A stretch of DNA of 5,510 bases from assembly GCA_009704555.1 (NCBI GenBank), contig WLDY01000056.1:1-5510 (forward strand), given 5' to 3'. Positions 1 through 5,510 of the stretch are shown here, one piece after another; position 1 is the first letter of the stretch, and every line of letters starts with the position of its first letter. The notes beneath the pieces were generated by a model. It saw only the letters and a program-made list of their open reading frames with translations. It was not told the origin of the DNA and ran no database searches. Made by a program: the position numbers and the translations under genes. This stretch comes from Actinomycetota bacterium (GTDB lineage Bacteria > Actinomycetota > Actinomycetes > Nanopelagicales > Nanopelagicaceae).

Positions 1-177
1 AAGGTTGATCAACATCGAGGCAAAGCCGTAGATGGCGTTGGTGTGTTGACCACTCGACGTGGAGAAGTTCTCCACCGGTAAGGCATAGAAGGCGCGGTAG
101 GCCAAGGAATGGCCATCGAGAAGGAGAATCGTGCGAGCCGAACCCTTGGCCTTGCCCCGCTCCGGCAACTTACTCAC
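1..177 (-). CDS. polA: DNA polymerase I, N-terminal fragment (5' nuclease domain start)
   Basis: The minus strand reads as 59 uninterrupted codons from a GTG start at 177-175 to the left edge, so the gene is cut by the window and only its N-terminus is visible. After a short polar leader of about 15 residues comes LLLDGHSLAYRAFYALP (residues 18-34), then a segment reading TNAIYGFASMLINL. This is the typical opening of the PolA 5'-3' exonuclease (FEN/PIN-like) domain. D21 matches the first metal-binding aspartate of that domain, and the YGF..ML helix follows as in the family. The full protein would remove RNA primers and fill gaps in replication and repair in the cytoplasm. The rest of the nuclease domain and the whole polymerase domain lie outside, so intactness cannot be judged. 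No clear Shine-Dalgarno sequence precedes the GTG, and I see no better start. The gene is divergent from the thioesterase gene, 44 bases away. Confidence 0.9.
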   Translation of the reverse strand, partial: MSKLPERGKAKGSARTILLLDGHSLAYRAFYALPVENFSTSSGQHTNAIYGFASMLINL

Positions 178-209
178 GTCAGCGAGTGTGCCACAGCGAG
201 AGATTCCCT

Positions 210-215
210 TATCAT
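210..215 (+). promoter_or_regulatory. Candidate -10 box for a leaderless thioesterase transcript
   Basis: TATCAT at 210-215 matches TATAAT at five of six positions and ends six bases before the ATG at 222. A transcript from it would begin at or next to the A of the start codon. The gene lacks a Shine-Dalgarno sequence, which fits leaderless translation, common in actinobacteria. No convincing -35 hexamer is seen 16-18 bases upstream, so this stays a weak inference. Confidence 0.35.
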
Positions 216-221
216 CGCCAC

Positions 222-659
222 ATGTCTGAAGAAGGCGAGATCGCCGATTACATGGACTTCCTCATGAAACGTGGGAGCGGTGAGCTCGGCGAGAAGATGG
301 GTATCGAGATTCTCGAAGCCTCCCCAGACCGAGTCGTTGGAAGGATGCCCGTCGAAGGCAACCGACAACCGATCGGTCTCCTCCATGGTGGCGCAAACGC
401 CGTCCTCGCAGAGGGACTTGGATCGATCGCATCCCAACTCCATGCCGGTCTCAATAGGACTTCGGTTGGAATAGAGATCTCATGTACACATCACAAGTCG
501 GCGACATCGGGTTTCGTCACAGGAGTGGCCACGGCCATCTCACGAGGTAAGACGGTCACCTGCTACGAGATCGTCATCACCACTGATGAGGGAGTCAAGA
601 CCTGCACCGCCCGATTGACCTGCCTGATTTTGGATAGGGCGCCGAAGCCACTGAGCTAG
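222..659 (+). CDS. PaaI/MenI-type hotdog-fold acyl-CoA thioesterase
   Basis: Encodes 145 residues, the usual size of a single hotdog-fold thioesterase. The key motif is GLLHGGANAVLAEGLGS at residues 52-68: H55-G56-G57 lies at the start of the central helix, and E64 matches the catalytic acid of the MenI/EntH/PaaI group. The later stretch SVGIEISCTHHKSATSG (81-97) corresponds to the conserved 'GLEIN.NH.RSA..G' strand region of MenI (1,4-dihydroxy-2-naphthoyl-CoA thioesterase) and EntH. The protein probably hydrolyses an aromatic or other acyl-CoA in the cytoplasm. The exact substrate cannot be read from the sequence, so no symbol is given; a menaquinone-pathway role is possible but unproven. 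ATG 222 is preferred. A GTG at 186 would leave only eight bases to the polA start and adds residues of no family character; ATG 252 would cut the N-terminal helix. The gene has no Shine-Dalgarno sequence. Such a gene beside polA is an arrangement I recall from actinobacteria. Confidence 0.88.
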   Translation: MSEEGEIADYMDFLMKRGSGELGEKMGIEILEASPDRVVGRMPVEGNRQPIGLLHGGANAVLAEGLGSIASQLHAGLNRTSVGIEISCTHHKSATSGFVTGVATAISRGKTVTCYEIVITTDEGVKTCTARLTCLILDRAPKPLS

Positions 660-715
660 AGCGGAGATTCAGAAAATCCTCTCCTAAAAGTGATGATTAC
701 CGGATGGGGCTTGGC

Positions 716-731
716 TAGGATTCCCGGAATC
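716..731 (+). promoter_or_regulatory. Candidate livH promoter -10 overlapped by a 13-bp palindrome (possible operator)
   Basis: A perfect interrupted palindrome, GATTCC-C-GGAATC, occupies 719-731 in the leader before livH. It overlaps TAGGAT at 716-721, which has the T, A, A and T of a TANNNT -10 box. A transcript starting near 728 would carry a leader of about 58 bases containing the ribosome binding site and the hairpin at 755-781. No good -35 is visible (693-698 is ATGATT). The arrangement would suit a repressor covering a promoter, but the regulator is unknown, and a 13-bp palindrome can also arise by chance. Confidence 0.3.
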
Positions 732-750
732 TCTTACCCCCTAGATGTTG

Positions 751-755
751 AGGAG
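751..755 (+). promoter_or_regulatory. Shine-Dalgarno sequence of livH, set far from the ATG
   Basis: AGGAG at 751-755 is the only good Shine-Dalgarno match upstream of livH. It lies 12 bases before an in-frame GTG at 768 and 30 bases before ATG 786, both poor spacings when measured linearly. The intervening bases fold into a hairpin (755-781) that would shorten the effective distance to ATG 786. Confidence 0.5.
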
Positions 756-781
756 TCACACCTGATCGTGAGATCTGTGAC
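755..781 (+). repeat. Inverted repeat / RNA hairpin between Shine-Dalgarno and livH start
   Basis: GTCACA (755-760) pairs perfectly with TGTGAC (776-781), and inside it GATC (764-767) pairs with GATC (772-775) around a GTGA loop (768-771). In RNA this is a 10-bp stem with a three-base bulge (CCU, 761-763) on the 5' side only and a GNRA-class tetraloop. Four bases (AAAG) separate it from ATG 786. It could set translation initiation of livH, or the DNA repeat could be a protein-binding site with TCACA/TGTGA half-sites. The pairing is seen directly; the function is inferred. Confidence 0.5.
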
Positions 782-785
782 AAAG

Positions 786-2090
786 ATGAAGAGCACGGAG
801 AATCGCTCTGCAAATTCACTCTTCACGTCCCTCGGTCGACTCTTGGTGATCTTCACCCTTGCTCTCCTCACTCCGCTCTTGCTCTCCACTCAAGCCTCAG
901 CAGAAGAGGTGACGACATTCGGTGGCACCGTCCTTGACTCCGCGAAGAAGCCGCTGGAAGGCGTGGTCCTCGTTGTCCGCGACACGACCAGCGAACTCGG
1001 CACAGTGACGACCGATGCCGAGGGGCGTTGGAGTTACTCGGTGGAGAAGACCGGTAACTACTGGGTCAAACTTGATGTGAACACGCTTCCGTCCGGCCAA
1101 GGATTGACCGAAGGTGCGGGAGAAGAGAAGAAGGTCATCGTCTTCTCGCTCGGCAAGACACTTACTGTGCTCTTCCCAATCGGTGAAGGTGCAGAGCGTG
1201 TCTCCAACTTCGATCGCACCATGCAGCTCGTTGTCGATGGCGCGATTCTGGGACTTGTCATCGCGCTAGCAGCGCTCGGATTGAATCTCGTCTTTGGCAC
1301 CACTGGTCTTACCAACTTCGCCCATGGCGAGATGCTCACCCTCGGTGGATTGCTGGCCTATTTCTTCAGCGCGGTGGTGGGACTACCCGTGATCGCAGCA
1401 ATACCCGTGGCGATCCTTGCCGCTGCATTCATCGGTGGGTTCTTGCAGGATCGCTTCCTTTGGAAGCCACTGCGAAGGCGCGGCACCGGATTGATTGCGA
1501 TGCTCGTCGTCTCTATTGGCTTTGCGATCCTGGTTCGATACTTCTTCCTCTTCATCTTCGGCGGCGATACGCGGCAACTACCGCAATACGCCGGTCAAGA
1601 AGGTCTCACCTTCGGACCCGTATCGATCACTCCGAAATCGATCATCACCACATCGATCGGCATCATCCTCCTCGTCTTGGCAACCCTCTGGCTTCTCCGT
1701 ACCCGCATGGGTAAGGCAAGCCGAGCGGTCGCGGACAACCCAGCGCTCGCTTCAGCCTCAGGAGTAGAGGTCGAACGAGTGATCAGAGCGGTCTGGATCC
1801 TCAGCGCGATTCTCGCCTCCTATGCAGGCATGATGATTACGGTCAACCAAGGAGTCTCATTCTTGATGGGGCAAGACAACCTCCTCCTTATCTTCGCTGC
1901 CGTGACTTTAGGAGGGCTCGGTACCGCAAATGGTGCTGTCGTCGGATCTCTCGTCATCGGACTCTTCATCCAACTCTCAACGCTGGTGATACCAACGGAG
2001 TTGAAGTATGTCGGTGCCCTCTTCGTATTGATCGTCATCTTGCTGGTCCGCCCACAAGGAATCTTGGGCAAGAAGGATCGGGTGGGCTAA
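786..2090 (+). CDS. livH: Branched-chain amino acid ABC transporter permease LivH with secreted Ig-like N-terminal domain
   Basis: From ATG 786 the product has 434 residues, about 140 longer than a usual LivH (roughly 290-310). Residues 1-39 are a signal peptide: basic start, hydrophobic core near 19-33, and ASA at 37-39 before EEV. Residues 44 to about 128 read like a carboxypeptidase-regulatory-type beta-sandwich, with FGGTVLDSAKKPLEGVVLVV and the turn TTDAEGRWSYSV. The permease (BPD_transp_2 type) starts near 146 and shows GLTNFAHGEMLTLGG (174-188), a cytoplasmic coupling loop near 306-334 (RMGKASRAVADNPALASASG) and the C-terminal RPQGILG (422-428). I count about nine hydrophobic segments. 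Basic loops at about 223-233, 306-334 and the C-terminus put the permease N-terminus outside, so the extra domain should be extracytoplasmic. The frame is open to a GTG at 690, but residues added there look unlike protein and would bury the signal peptide. It forms the channel with LivM. A urea-type UrtB is less likely, as no urease genes are seen. Confidence 0.9.
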   Translation: MKSTENRSANSLFTSLGRLLVIFTLALLTPLLLSTQASAEEVTTFGGTVLDSAKKPLEGVVLVVRDTTSELGTVTTDAEGRWSYSVEKTGNYWVKLDVNTLPSGQGLTEGAGEEKKVIVFSLGKTLTVLFPIGEGAERVSNFDRTMQLVVDGAILGLVIALAALGLNLVFGTTGLTNFAHGEMLTLGGLLAYFFSAVVGLPVIAAIPVAILAAAFIGGFLQDRFLWKPLRRRGTGLIAMLVVSIGFAILVRYFFLFIFGGDTRQLPQYAGQEGLTFGPVSITPKSIITTSIGIILLVLATLWLLRTRMGKASRAVADNPALASASGVEVERVIRAVWILSAILASYAGMMITVNQGVSFLMGQDNLLLIFAAVTLGGLGTANGAVVGSLVIGLFIQLSTLVIPTELKYVGALFVLIVILLVRPQGILGKKDRVG

Positions 2091-3086
2091 ATGGATTTTC
2101 TCTTCATCATCCAGCAATCGCTCAGTAGCGCTATCGGCGTCAACACCATCATCTTCGCGCTCGCAGCGATCGGCTTGAACATGCACTTCGGATACACCGG
2201 GCTTTTGAACTTCGGACAAGCGGGCTTTCTCGCGGTCGGCGCCTACACCACCGCTGTTCTAGTCGTCTCTTTTGATTTCTCCTTGTGGGCTGCGCTCGGA
2301 ATGAGCGTTCTCGCTTCGGTCCTCTTCGCACTCCTTCTTGGAGTCCCGACGCTACGTCTTCGCGCCGACTACCTTGCGATCGTCACCATCGCTGCAGCAG
2401 AGATCGTCAGACAAATTGCCCGCTCAGCTACCTTCAATGACACCCTCGGCGGATCCGATGGCATCACCGGAAAGTTCGGAAAGGCCTATTTCGATCTCAA
2501 TCCCTTCACTGAAGGATTGGAGACGCCGATTCTCAGATTCTCACCCAATGACCTCTGGGTGGTGATCACCGGATGGCTCTTGGTGGCAGCGGTACTTGGA
2601 TTCATGTGGTTGATCGTCAACTCACCGTGGGGTCGAGTCCTCAAAGCCATTCGCGAGGATGAGGAGGCGGTTCGTTCCATCGGTAAGAACGTCTATCTCT
2701 ACAAGATGCAGTCGTTGATTCTTGGTGGTGTGATCGGCTCCTTTGGTGGAGCGGTCTATGCCCTATCAAGGCAGTCGGTACAGCCGGACAACTACAGCAC
2801 CTTCCTAACTTTCTTCGCCTATACCGTCCTGATCCTCGGTGGTGCAGCTCGAGTCTTCTCCCCCGTCATCGGATCGATCATCTTCTGGTTCCTCTTGGTC
2901 TTCGTCGAACAGGTACTTCGTCAGGCTGTGGAACAGAACTACATCCCTGATTGGCTGATCAATGCCAACCAGGTCTCTCAAGTCCGTTTCATGTTGGTAG
3001 GACTTGGTCTCATGCTCTTGATGGTCTTCAGACCACAGGGAATCTTCGGCGACAAGAAGGAGTTGGCTCTCGATGCACGCGCCTAA
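2091..3086 (+). CDS. livM: Branched-chain amino acid ABC transporter permease LivM
   Basis: Encodes 331 residues, normal for LivM without long extensions. Family signatures in order are GYTGLLNFGQAGFLAVGAY (34-52), LRLRADYLAIVTIAAAEIVR (88-107), the ATPase-coupling loop with SPWGRVLKAIREDEEAVRSIG (around 178-198), and the C-terminal FRPQGIFG (313-320), which parallels the end of LivH. Hydrophobic membrane segments fill most of the rest, with a polar external stretch around 112-152. The protein is the second half of the membrane channel of the importer, pairing with LivH and contacting LivG/LivF from the cytoplasmic side. The ATG follows the livH stop codon with no gap, and only weak purine-rich sequence lies upstream (AAGGA at 2073-2077, 13 bases away), so translation is probably coupled to livH. 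Its 3' end overlaps livG by 14 bases. No break or missing motif is seen. Confidence 0.94.
   Translation: MDFLFIIQQSLSSAIGVNTIIFALAAIGLNMHFGYTGLLNFGQAGFLAVGAYTTAVLVVSFDFSLWAALGMSVLASVLFALLLGVPTLRLRADYLAIVTIAAAEIVRQIARSATFNDTLGGSDGITGKFGKAYFDLNPFTEGLETPILRFSPNDLWVVITGWLLVAAVLGFMWLIVNSPWGRVLKAIREDEEAVRSIGKNVYLYKMQSLILGGVIGSFGGAVYALSRQSVQPDNYSTFLTFFAYTVLILGGAARVFSPVIGSIIFWFLLVFVEQVLRQAVEQNYIPDWLINANQVSQVRFMLVGLGLMLLMVFRPQGIFGDKKELALDARA
3057..3062 (+). promoter_or_regulatory. Shine-Dalgarno sequence deciding the livG start
   Basis: AAGGAG at 3057-3062, inside the end of livM, lies 10 bases before ATG 3073. It supports that start, and so the roughly 30-residue N-terminal extension of LivG and the 14-base overlap with livM. 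Confidence 0.65.
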
Positions 3087-3942
3087 CTCAACCTACGCTG
3101 CCGAGGCCAAGAAGGCTCTAGTCGCCCTCGATCCTCGTCCAGGCGTCGACAAGCCTGATCCGATTATCGTCGCGGAAGGGATCAAGCGAACCTTCGGTGG
3201 TCTCACTGCAGTCGATGTCACGAAGATGCAGGTTCAACGACATTCGATCACTGCACTCATCGGCCCCAATGGCGCAGGCAAGACCACTCTCTTCAATCTT
3301 CTCACCGGATTCGACCGCGCGCAGAGTGGTTCTTGGACCTTCAATGGCAACGAGATCTCCAAGACGCCGCCACACAAGATCGCGCGTCAGGGAATGGTTC
3401 GAACCTTCCAACTCACCAAGTCTCTCTATCGCCTCACTGTGATGGACAACATGCGATTAGCTGCCACCGCACAACGTGGTGAATCGATCTTCCTCTCGCC
3501 GCTTCGATTCGTCTGGGGCTCGCAAGAGAAGGAGATCACCGAGCGCGCAGAGAGCCTCTTGGAGCGATTCAAGTTGATCGACAAGAAGGATGACTTCGCA
3601 GCCGCTCTCTCCGGTGGACAACGCAAACTCTTGGAGATGGCGCGAGCCCTCATGGTCAACCCTGAGATCGTGATGCTCGATGAACCGATGGCAGGAGTCA
3701 ACCCCGCACTCAAGCAGTCACTCCTCGGACACATCCGCTCACTCCGCGATGACGGAATGACCGTGCTCTTCGTTGAGCACGACATGGATATGGTCAGAGA
3801 TATCAGCGATTGGGTCGTCGTGATGGCACAGGGACAGATCGTCGCCGAAGGCGAGCCTCACGAGGTGATGAAGGATCAAGCCGTGATCGATGCCTATCTT
3901 GGCGCTCATCACGACATGACCCTGGAAACAGAGGATCGCTGA
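3073..3942 (+). CDS. livG: Branched-chain amino acid ABC transporter ATP-binding protein LivG
   Basis: A 289-residue ABC ATPase. Walker A is GPNGAGKT (64-71), the Q-loop is Q113 in VRTFQLTKSLYRLTVMDNM, the signature is LSGGQ (179-183), Walker B ends in MLDEP (201-205) with catalytic E204, the D-loop region is AGVNP (207-211), and the switch histidine is H236 in VEHDM. The long insert after the Q-loop and the NPxIVMLDEPMAGVNP stretch are typical of LivG, and the C-terminal segment with AYLGA also fits. It hydrolyses ATP as a heterodimer with LivF and drives uptake through LivH/LivM. The first 30 residues (rich in Ala, Lys and Pro) precede the usual first strand IIVAEGIKRTFGG and are an uncommon extension. 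A Shine-Dalgarno sequence at the right distance supports translation from this ATG, and no better internal start is seen. It overlaps livM by 14 bases and ends two bases before livF. Confidence 0.94.
   Translation: MHAPNSTYAAEAKKALVALDPRPGVDKPDPIIVAEGIKRTFGGLTAVDVTKMQVQRHSITALIGPNGAGKTTLFNLLTGFDRAQSGSWTFNGNEISKTPPHKIARQGMVRTFQLTKSLYRLTVMDNMRLAATAQRGESIFLSPLRFVWGSQEKEITERAESLLERFKLIDKKDDFAAALSGGQRKLLEMARALMVNPEIVMLDEPMAGVNPALKQSLLGHIRSLRDDGMTVLFVEHDMDMVRDISDWVVVMAQGQIVAEGEPHEVMKDQAVIDAYLGAHHDMTLETEDR
3931..3935 (+). promoter_or_regulatory. Shine-Dalgarno sequence deciding the livF start
   Basis: GAGGA at 3931-3935, within the last codons of livG, lies nine bases before ATG 3945. The same frame is open back to 3810, but that upstream stretch translates to an arginine-rich shadow of livG, so 3945 is the start. 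Confidence 0.6.
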
Positions 3943-3944
3943 AA

Positions 3945-4667
3945 ATGGCCGCTCTGATTGAAGCTAAAGAAGTCGTCGCCGGATACCTACCTGGTGTCAA
4001 CATCCTCAACGGATGCAACCTGTACGCGAACGAGGGCGACCTGGTGGGGATCATCGGGCCGAACGGAGCCGGAAAGTCGACCTTGCTCAAGTCCCTCTTC
4101 GGGCTTGTGAAGGTGCGAGAGGGTCATGTCACCTTCAAGGGAAATGAGATCACCAATAAGCGTGCGGATGAATTGGTGCAGATGGGAATCGGATTCGTCC
4201 CACAGTCGAACAATGTCTTTCCGTCGCTGACAATCGAAGAGAACCTTCAGATTGGTGCCTTCCGATCCCCCGATAAGTACGAGGAACGGGCCGAGTACGT
4301 AATGGGTCTCTTCCCAACGCTAGCCAAGCGCAAATCACAGAAAGCGGGATCGCTCTCTGGCGGTGAACGACAGATGGTTGCCATGGCGAGAGCGTTGATG
4401 ATGGAGCCATCGGTGCTCTTGCTCGACGAACCAAGCGCAGGGCTTAGCCCCGCCCTTCAAGACGAGGTCTTCATCCTGGTCCGCAAGATCAACAAGACTG
4501 GAGTCACAGTCATCATCGTCGAACAGAATGCACGGCGATGCCTACAGATCGTCGATCGTGGTTATGTCTTGGATCAAGGTAAGAACGCCTACGAAGGCAC
4601 CGGCAAGAGCCTTGCGGTCGATCCAAAAGTCATCGAGCTCTATCTCGGCACTCTGGGTCGCGAATAA
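3945..4667 (+). CDS. livF: Branched-chain amino acid ABC transporter ATP-binding protein LivF
   Basis: A 240-residue ABC ATPase of normal LivF length. It opens with LIEAKEVVAGYLPGVNIL, followed by Walker A GPNGAGKS (38-45), Q-loop Q87 in GFVPQSNNVFPSLTIEENL, signature LSGGE (137-141), Walker B LLLDEP (158-163) with E162, and D-loop SAGLSP (164-169). At the switch position the motif is VEQNA (192-196), with glutamine where LivG has histidine. E. coli LivF also has VEQN there, so this is a family trait and not damage. LYLG near the C-terminus is also typical. It pairs with LivG to power the importer on the cytoplasmic face. It is the last gene of the livHMGF operon, two bases after livG, and its stop faces the convergent livK across 81 bases. 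Confidence 0.94.
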   Translation: MAALIEAKEVVAGYLPGVNILNGCNLYANEGDLVGIIGPNGAGKSTLLKSLFGLVKVREGHVTFKGNEITNKRADELVQMGIGFVPQSNNVFPSLTIEENLQIGAFRSPDKYEERAEYVMGLFPTLAKRKSQKAGSLSGGERQMVAMARALMMEPSVLLLDEPSAGLSPALQDEVFILVRKINKTGVTVIIVEQNARRCLQIVDRGYVLDQGKNAYEGTGKSLAVDPKVIELYLGTLGRE

Positions 4668-4701
4668 CCCTCAAGAGAAACCAAAGCGAACTTAAAAGGA
4701 A

Positions 4702-4735
4702 GAACCCCCGACCCTCTTTCGAGGATCGGGGGTTC
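4702..4735 (-). terminator. Intrinsic terminator of livK, possibly bidirectional
   Basis: Arms 4702-4716 and 4721-4735 form a 15-bp stem around a four-base loop. Read on the minus strand, every position pairs (one as G-U), the loop is GAAA, and the stem is followed by TTCCTTTTAAG, a fair U-rich tail. It starts 13 bases after the livK stop. Read on the plus strand, the G-U position becomes a C-A mismatch and no U-run follows (CGATCACTAC), so it should stop livK transcription better than livHMGF transcription. Confidence 0.85.
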
Positions 4736-4748
4736 CGATCACTACTGG

Positions 4749-5510
4749 TTACTCCTGAGCAGGGACATCACCAGTGATGAACTCATCAGCCTTAGCTGTG
4801 AATGCATCGTTGGCTGTGTACTCATAGATACCCATGGTTGCGACCGATGGATCTCCGAAGGAATCGAATTCGATCGGGCCAGAGACGCCGTCGTAATCGA
4901 TATCCTCACCGTCAGCGAGCAACGCCTTGCACTCTGCGAAGGTGTAGCACTTGGTGCCACCTGCAGATACTGCCTGGAGGTTGTCGCGGATGGTGGTTCC
5001 GTCAGTTGCGCCACCCTGCTCTGCAGCAAGGGCGATCAAGACCACTGCGTCATATGACTCAGGAGCATATGAGAAGTCAGTGAGTGCTGGATCGACCTCG
5101 AGGAGACGGGTCTTGAGGTCCTCCGAAGCGAGAACGCCAGGAAGGGTCGCCTTGACGCCCTTCATGATGCCTGCTGGAAGATCCTTGTATGCCTGCGAGG
5201 AAAGGTTTCCATCGACGAGGTAGGTCTTGACTCGGTTTGGACCGAGACCTTGCTTGATCAACTCAGCAAGGACCTTGGTGGTCTCGTCGAAGCCGATGAT
5301 CGCAATCGCATCTGGGTTTGCTGCCTTTGCCTTAGCGACATCAGCGGAGAACTCAGCTGCTTGTGGGTTGTAGACGATCTGGGTCGAAGTACCGCTGAAT
5401 GCAGCGATTGCGTACTTAGCAAGACCGTTTCCGTATGCATCATCGAGGTTCATGAAGACTGCATTACCTGAACCGCCAGCCTCTTGGCCGCTGATGTCTT
5501 GTGCCATCAA
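4749..5510 (-). CDS. livK: Branched-chain amino acid ABC transporter substrate-binding protein, C-terminal part
   Basis: The minus strand is open from the right edge to a TAA at 4751-4749, giving 253 visible residues. There is no real start: the TTG and ATG at the edge sit in mid-protein, and the signal peptide and first lobe (probably 130-180 residues) lie beyond the window. Visible motifs fit the type I periplasmic-binding fold of the LivJ/LivK group (Peripla_BP_6-like): NAVFMNLDDAYGNGLAKYA (fragment residues 16-34), VAKAKAANPDAIAIIGFDE (58-76), SYAPESYDAVVLIALAAE (147-164) and YDGVSGPIEFDSFGDP (206-221). C188 and C194 may form a disulphide; I recall a similar Cys pair in actinobacterial homologues. 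The protein would capture a branched-chain or related amino acid outside the membrane and deliver it to LivHM. Ligand contacts in the missing lobe cannot be checked, so specificity is open. It is convergent to livHMGF, so it has its own promoter outside the window. Confidence 0.9.
   Translation of the reverse strand: MMAQDISGQEAGGSGNAVFMNLDDAYGNGLAKYAIAAFSGTSTQIVYNPQAAEFSADVAKAKAANPDAIAIIGFDETTKVLAELIKQGLGPNRVKTYLVDGNLSSQAYKDLPAGIMKGVKATLPGVLASEDLKTRLLEVDPALTDFSYAPESYDAVVLIALAAEQGGATDGTTIRDNLQAVSAGGTKCYTFAECKALLADGEDIDYDGVSGPIEFDSFGDPSVATMGIYEYTANDAFTAKADEFITGDVPAQE

Noticed and set aside
174..443. 89-residue minus-strand open frame across the thioesterase gene and the polA start
   Set aside because: It is antisense to a well-supported thioesterase gene, shows no family motif, and its end overlaps the polA start in another frame. 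It is a shadow frame.
661..690. Possible terminator after the thioesterase gene (GATT/AATC, GGAGA/TCTCC)
   Set aside because: The pairings are only four or five bases, compete with each other, and are followed by no U-run, so I cannot support an intrinsic terminator.
745..765. Six-codon mini-ORF (MLRSHT) as an attenuator leader peptide
   Set aside because: It has a single leucine codon and no run of Leu, Ile or Val codons, and no good ribosome binding site. A branched-chain attenuator would be expected to have such a run and a following terminator with a U-tract.
690..785. Extended livH start at GTG 690 / ATG 693
   Set aside because: The frame is open, but it has no Shine-Dalgarno sequence and would put 32 unlikely residues ahead of an otherwise well-formed signal peptide starting at ATG 786. 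It would also read through the palindrome and the hairpin.
1619..1665. Cluster of ATCGAT/GATC tetramers within livH
   Set aside because: Explained by runs of Ile, Ser and Thr codons (ATC, TCG, ACA) in a membrane segment. No regular spacing or symmetry is seen.
3810..3944. 45-residue upstream extension of LivF
   Set aside because: It lies wholly within livG, is a repetitive arginine-rich translation with no family similarity, and the standard LivF N-terminus begins exactly at ATG 3945 with its own Shine-Dalgarno sequence.
4518..4532. Missing switch histidine in LivF (VEQNA) as a sign of an inactive ATPase
   Set aside because: Glutamine at this place is normal in LivF proteins, including that of E. 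coli. All other ATPase motifs are intact.
5505..5510. TTG/ATG at the right edge as a true start of the binding protein
   Set aside because: The frame enters directly in the middle of a periplasmic-binding fold with no signal peptide. The gene is cut by the window edge.

Overview
This window looks like chromosomal DNA of an actinobacterium (Actinomycetota) of moderate G+C. Three things point there. The polA N-terminus resembles actinobacterial DNA polymerase I. polA, a PaaI/MenI-type thioesterase and a branched-chain amino acid (HAAT-type) ABC transporter lie side by side, an arrangement I recall from actinomycetes. The LivH permease also carries a secreted-style N-terminal extension that I recall from actinobacterial LivH proteins. 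I cannot name the genus.

Layout. Positions 1-177 (minus strand) hold the first 59 codons of polA, which runs off the left edge. A 44-base divergent gap separates it from a small hotdog-fold acyl-CoA thioesterase gene (222-659, plus). A 126-base non-coding leader (660-785) follows, with a short perfect palindrome, a Shine-Dalgarno sequence and a 10-bp hairpin just before the livH start. Next comes a tightly packed plus-strand operon livH-livM-livG-livF (786-4667): the livH stop abuts the livM start, livM and livG overlap by 14 bases, and livG and livF are 2 bases apart. An 81-base convergent gap holds a strong intrinsic terminator hairpin (4702-4735). The rest (4749-5510, minus) is the C-terminal part of a substrate-binding protein (LivK type), whose signal peptide and N-terminal lobe lie beyond the right edge.

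How the genes work together. LivK would capture a branched-chain or related amino acid outside the membrane. LivH and LivM form the membrane channel, and LivG and LivF are the cytoplasmic ATPases that drive it. All five components of a complete HAAT importer are therefore present, with the binding-protein gene transcribed convergently and so independently of the permease/ATPase operon. PolA and the thioesterase are unrelated neighbours.

I see no phage, IS element, CRISPR array, tRNA or rRNA, and no wholly new system. The points most worth a second look are the hairpin between the Shine-Dalgarno sequence and the livH start, the palindrome upstream of livH, and the extracytoplasmic Ig-like domain fused to LivH.
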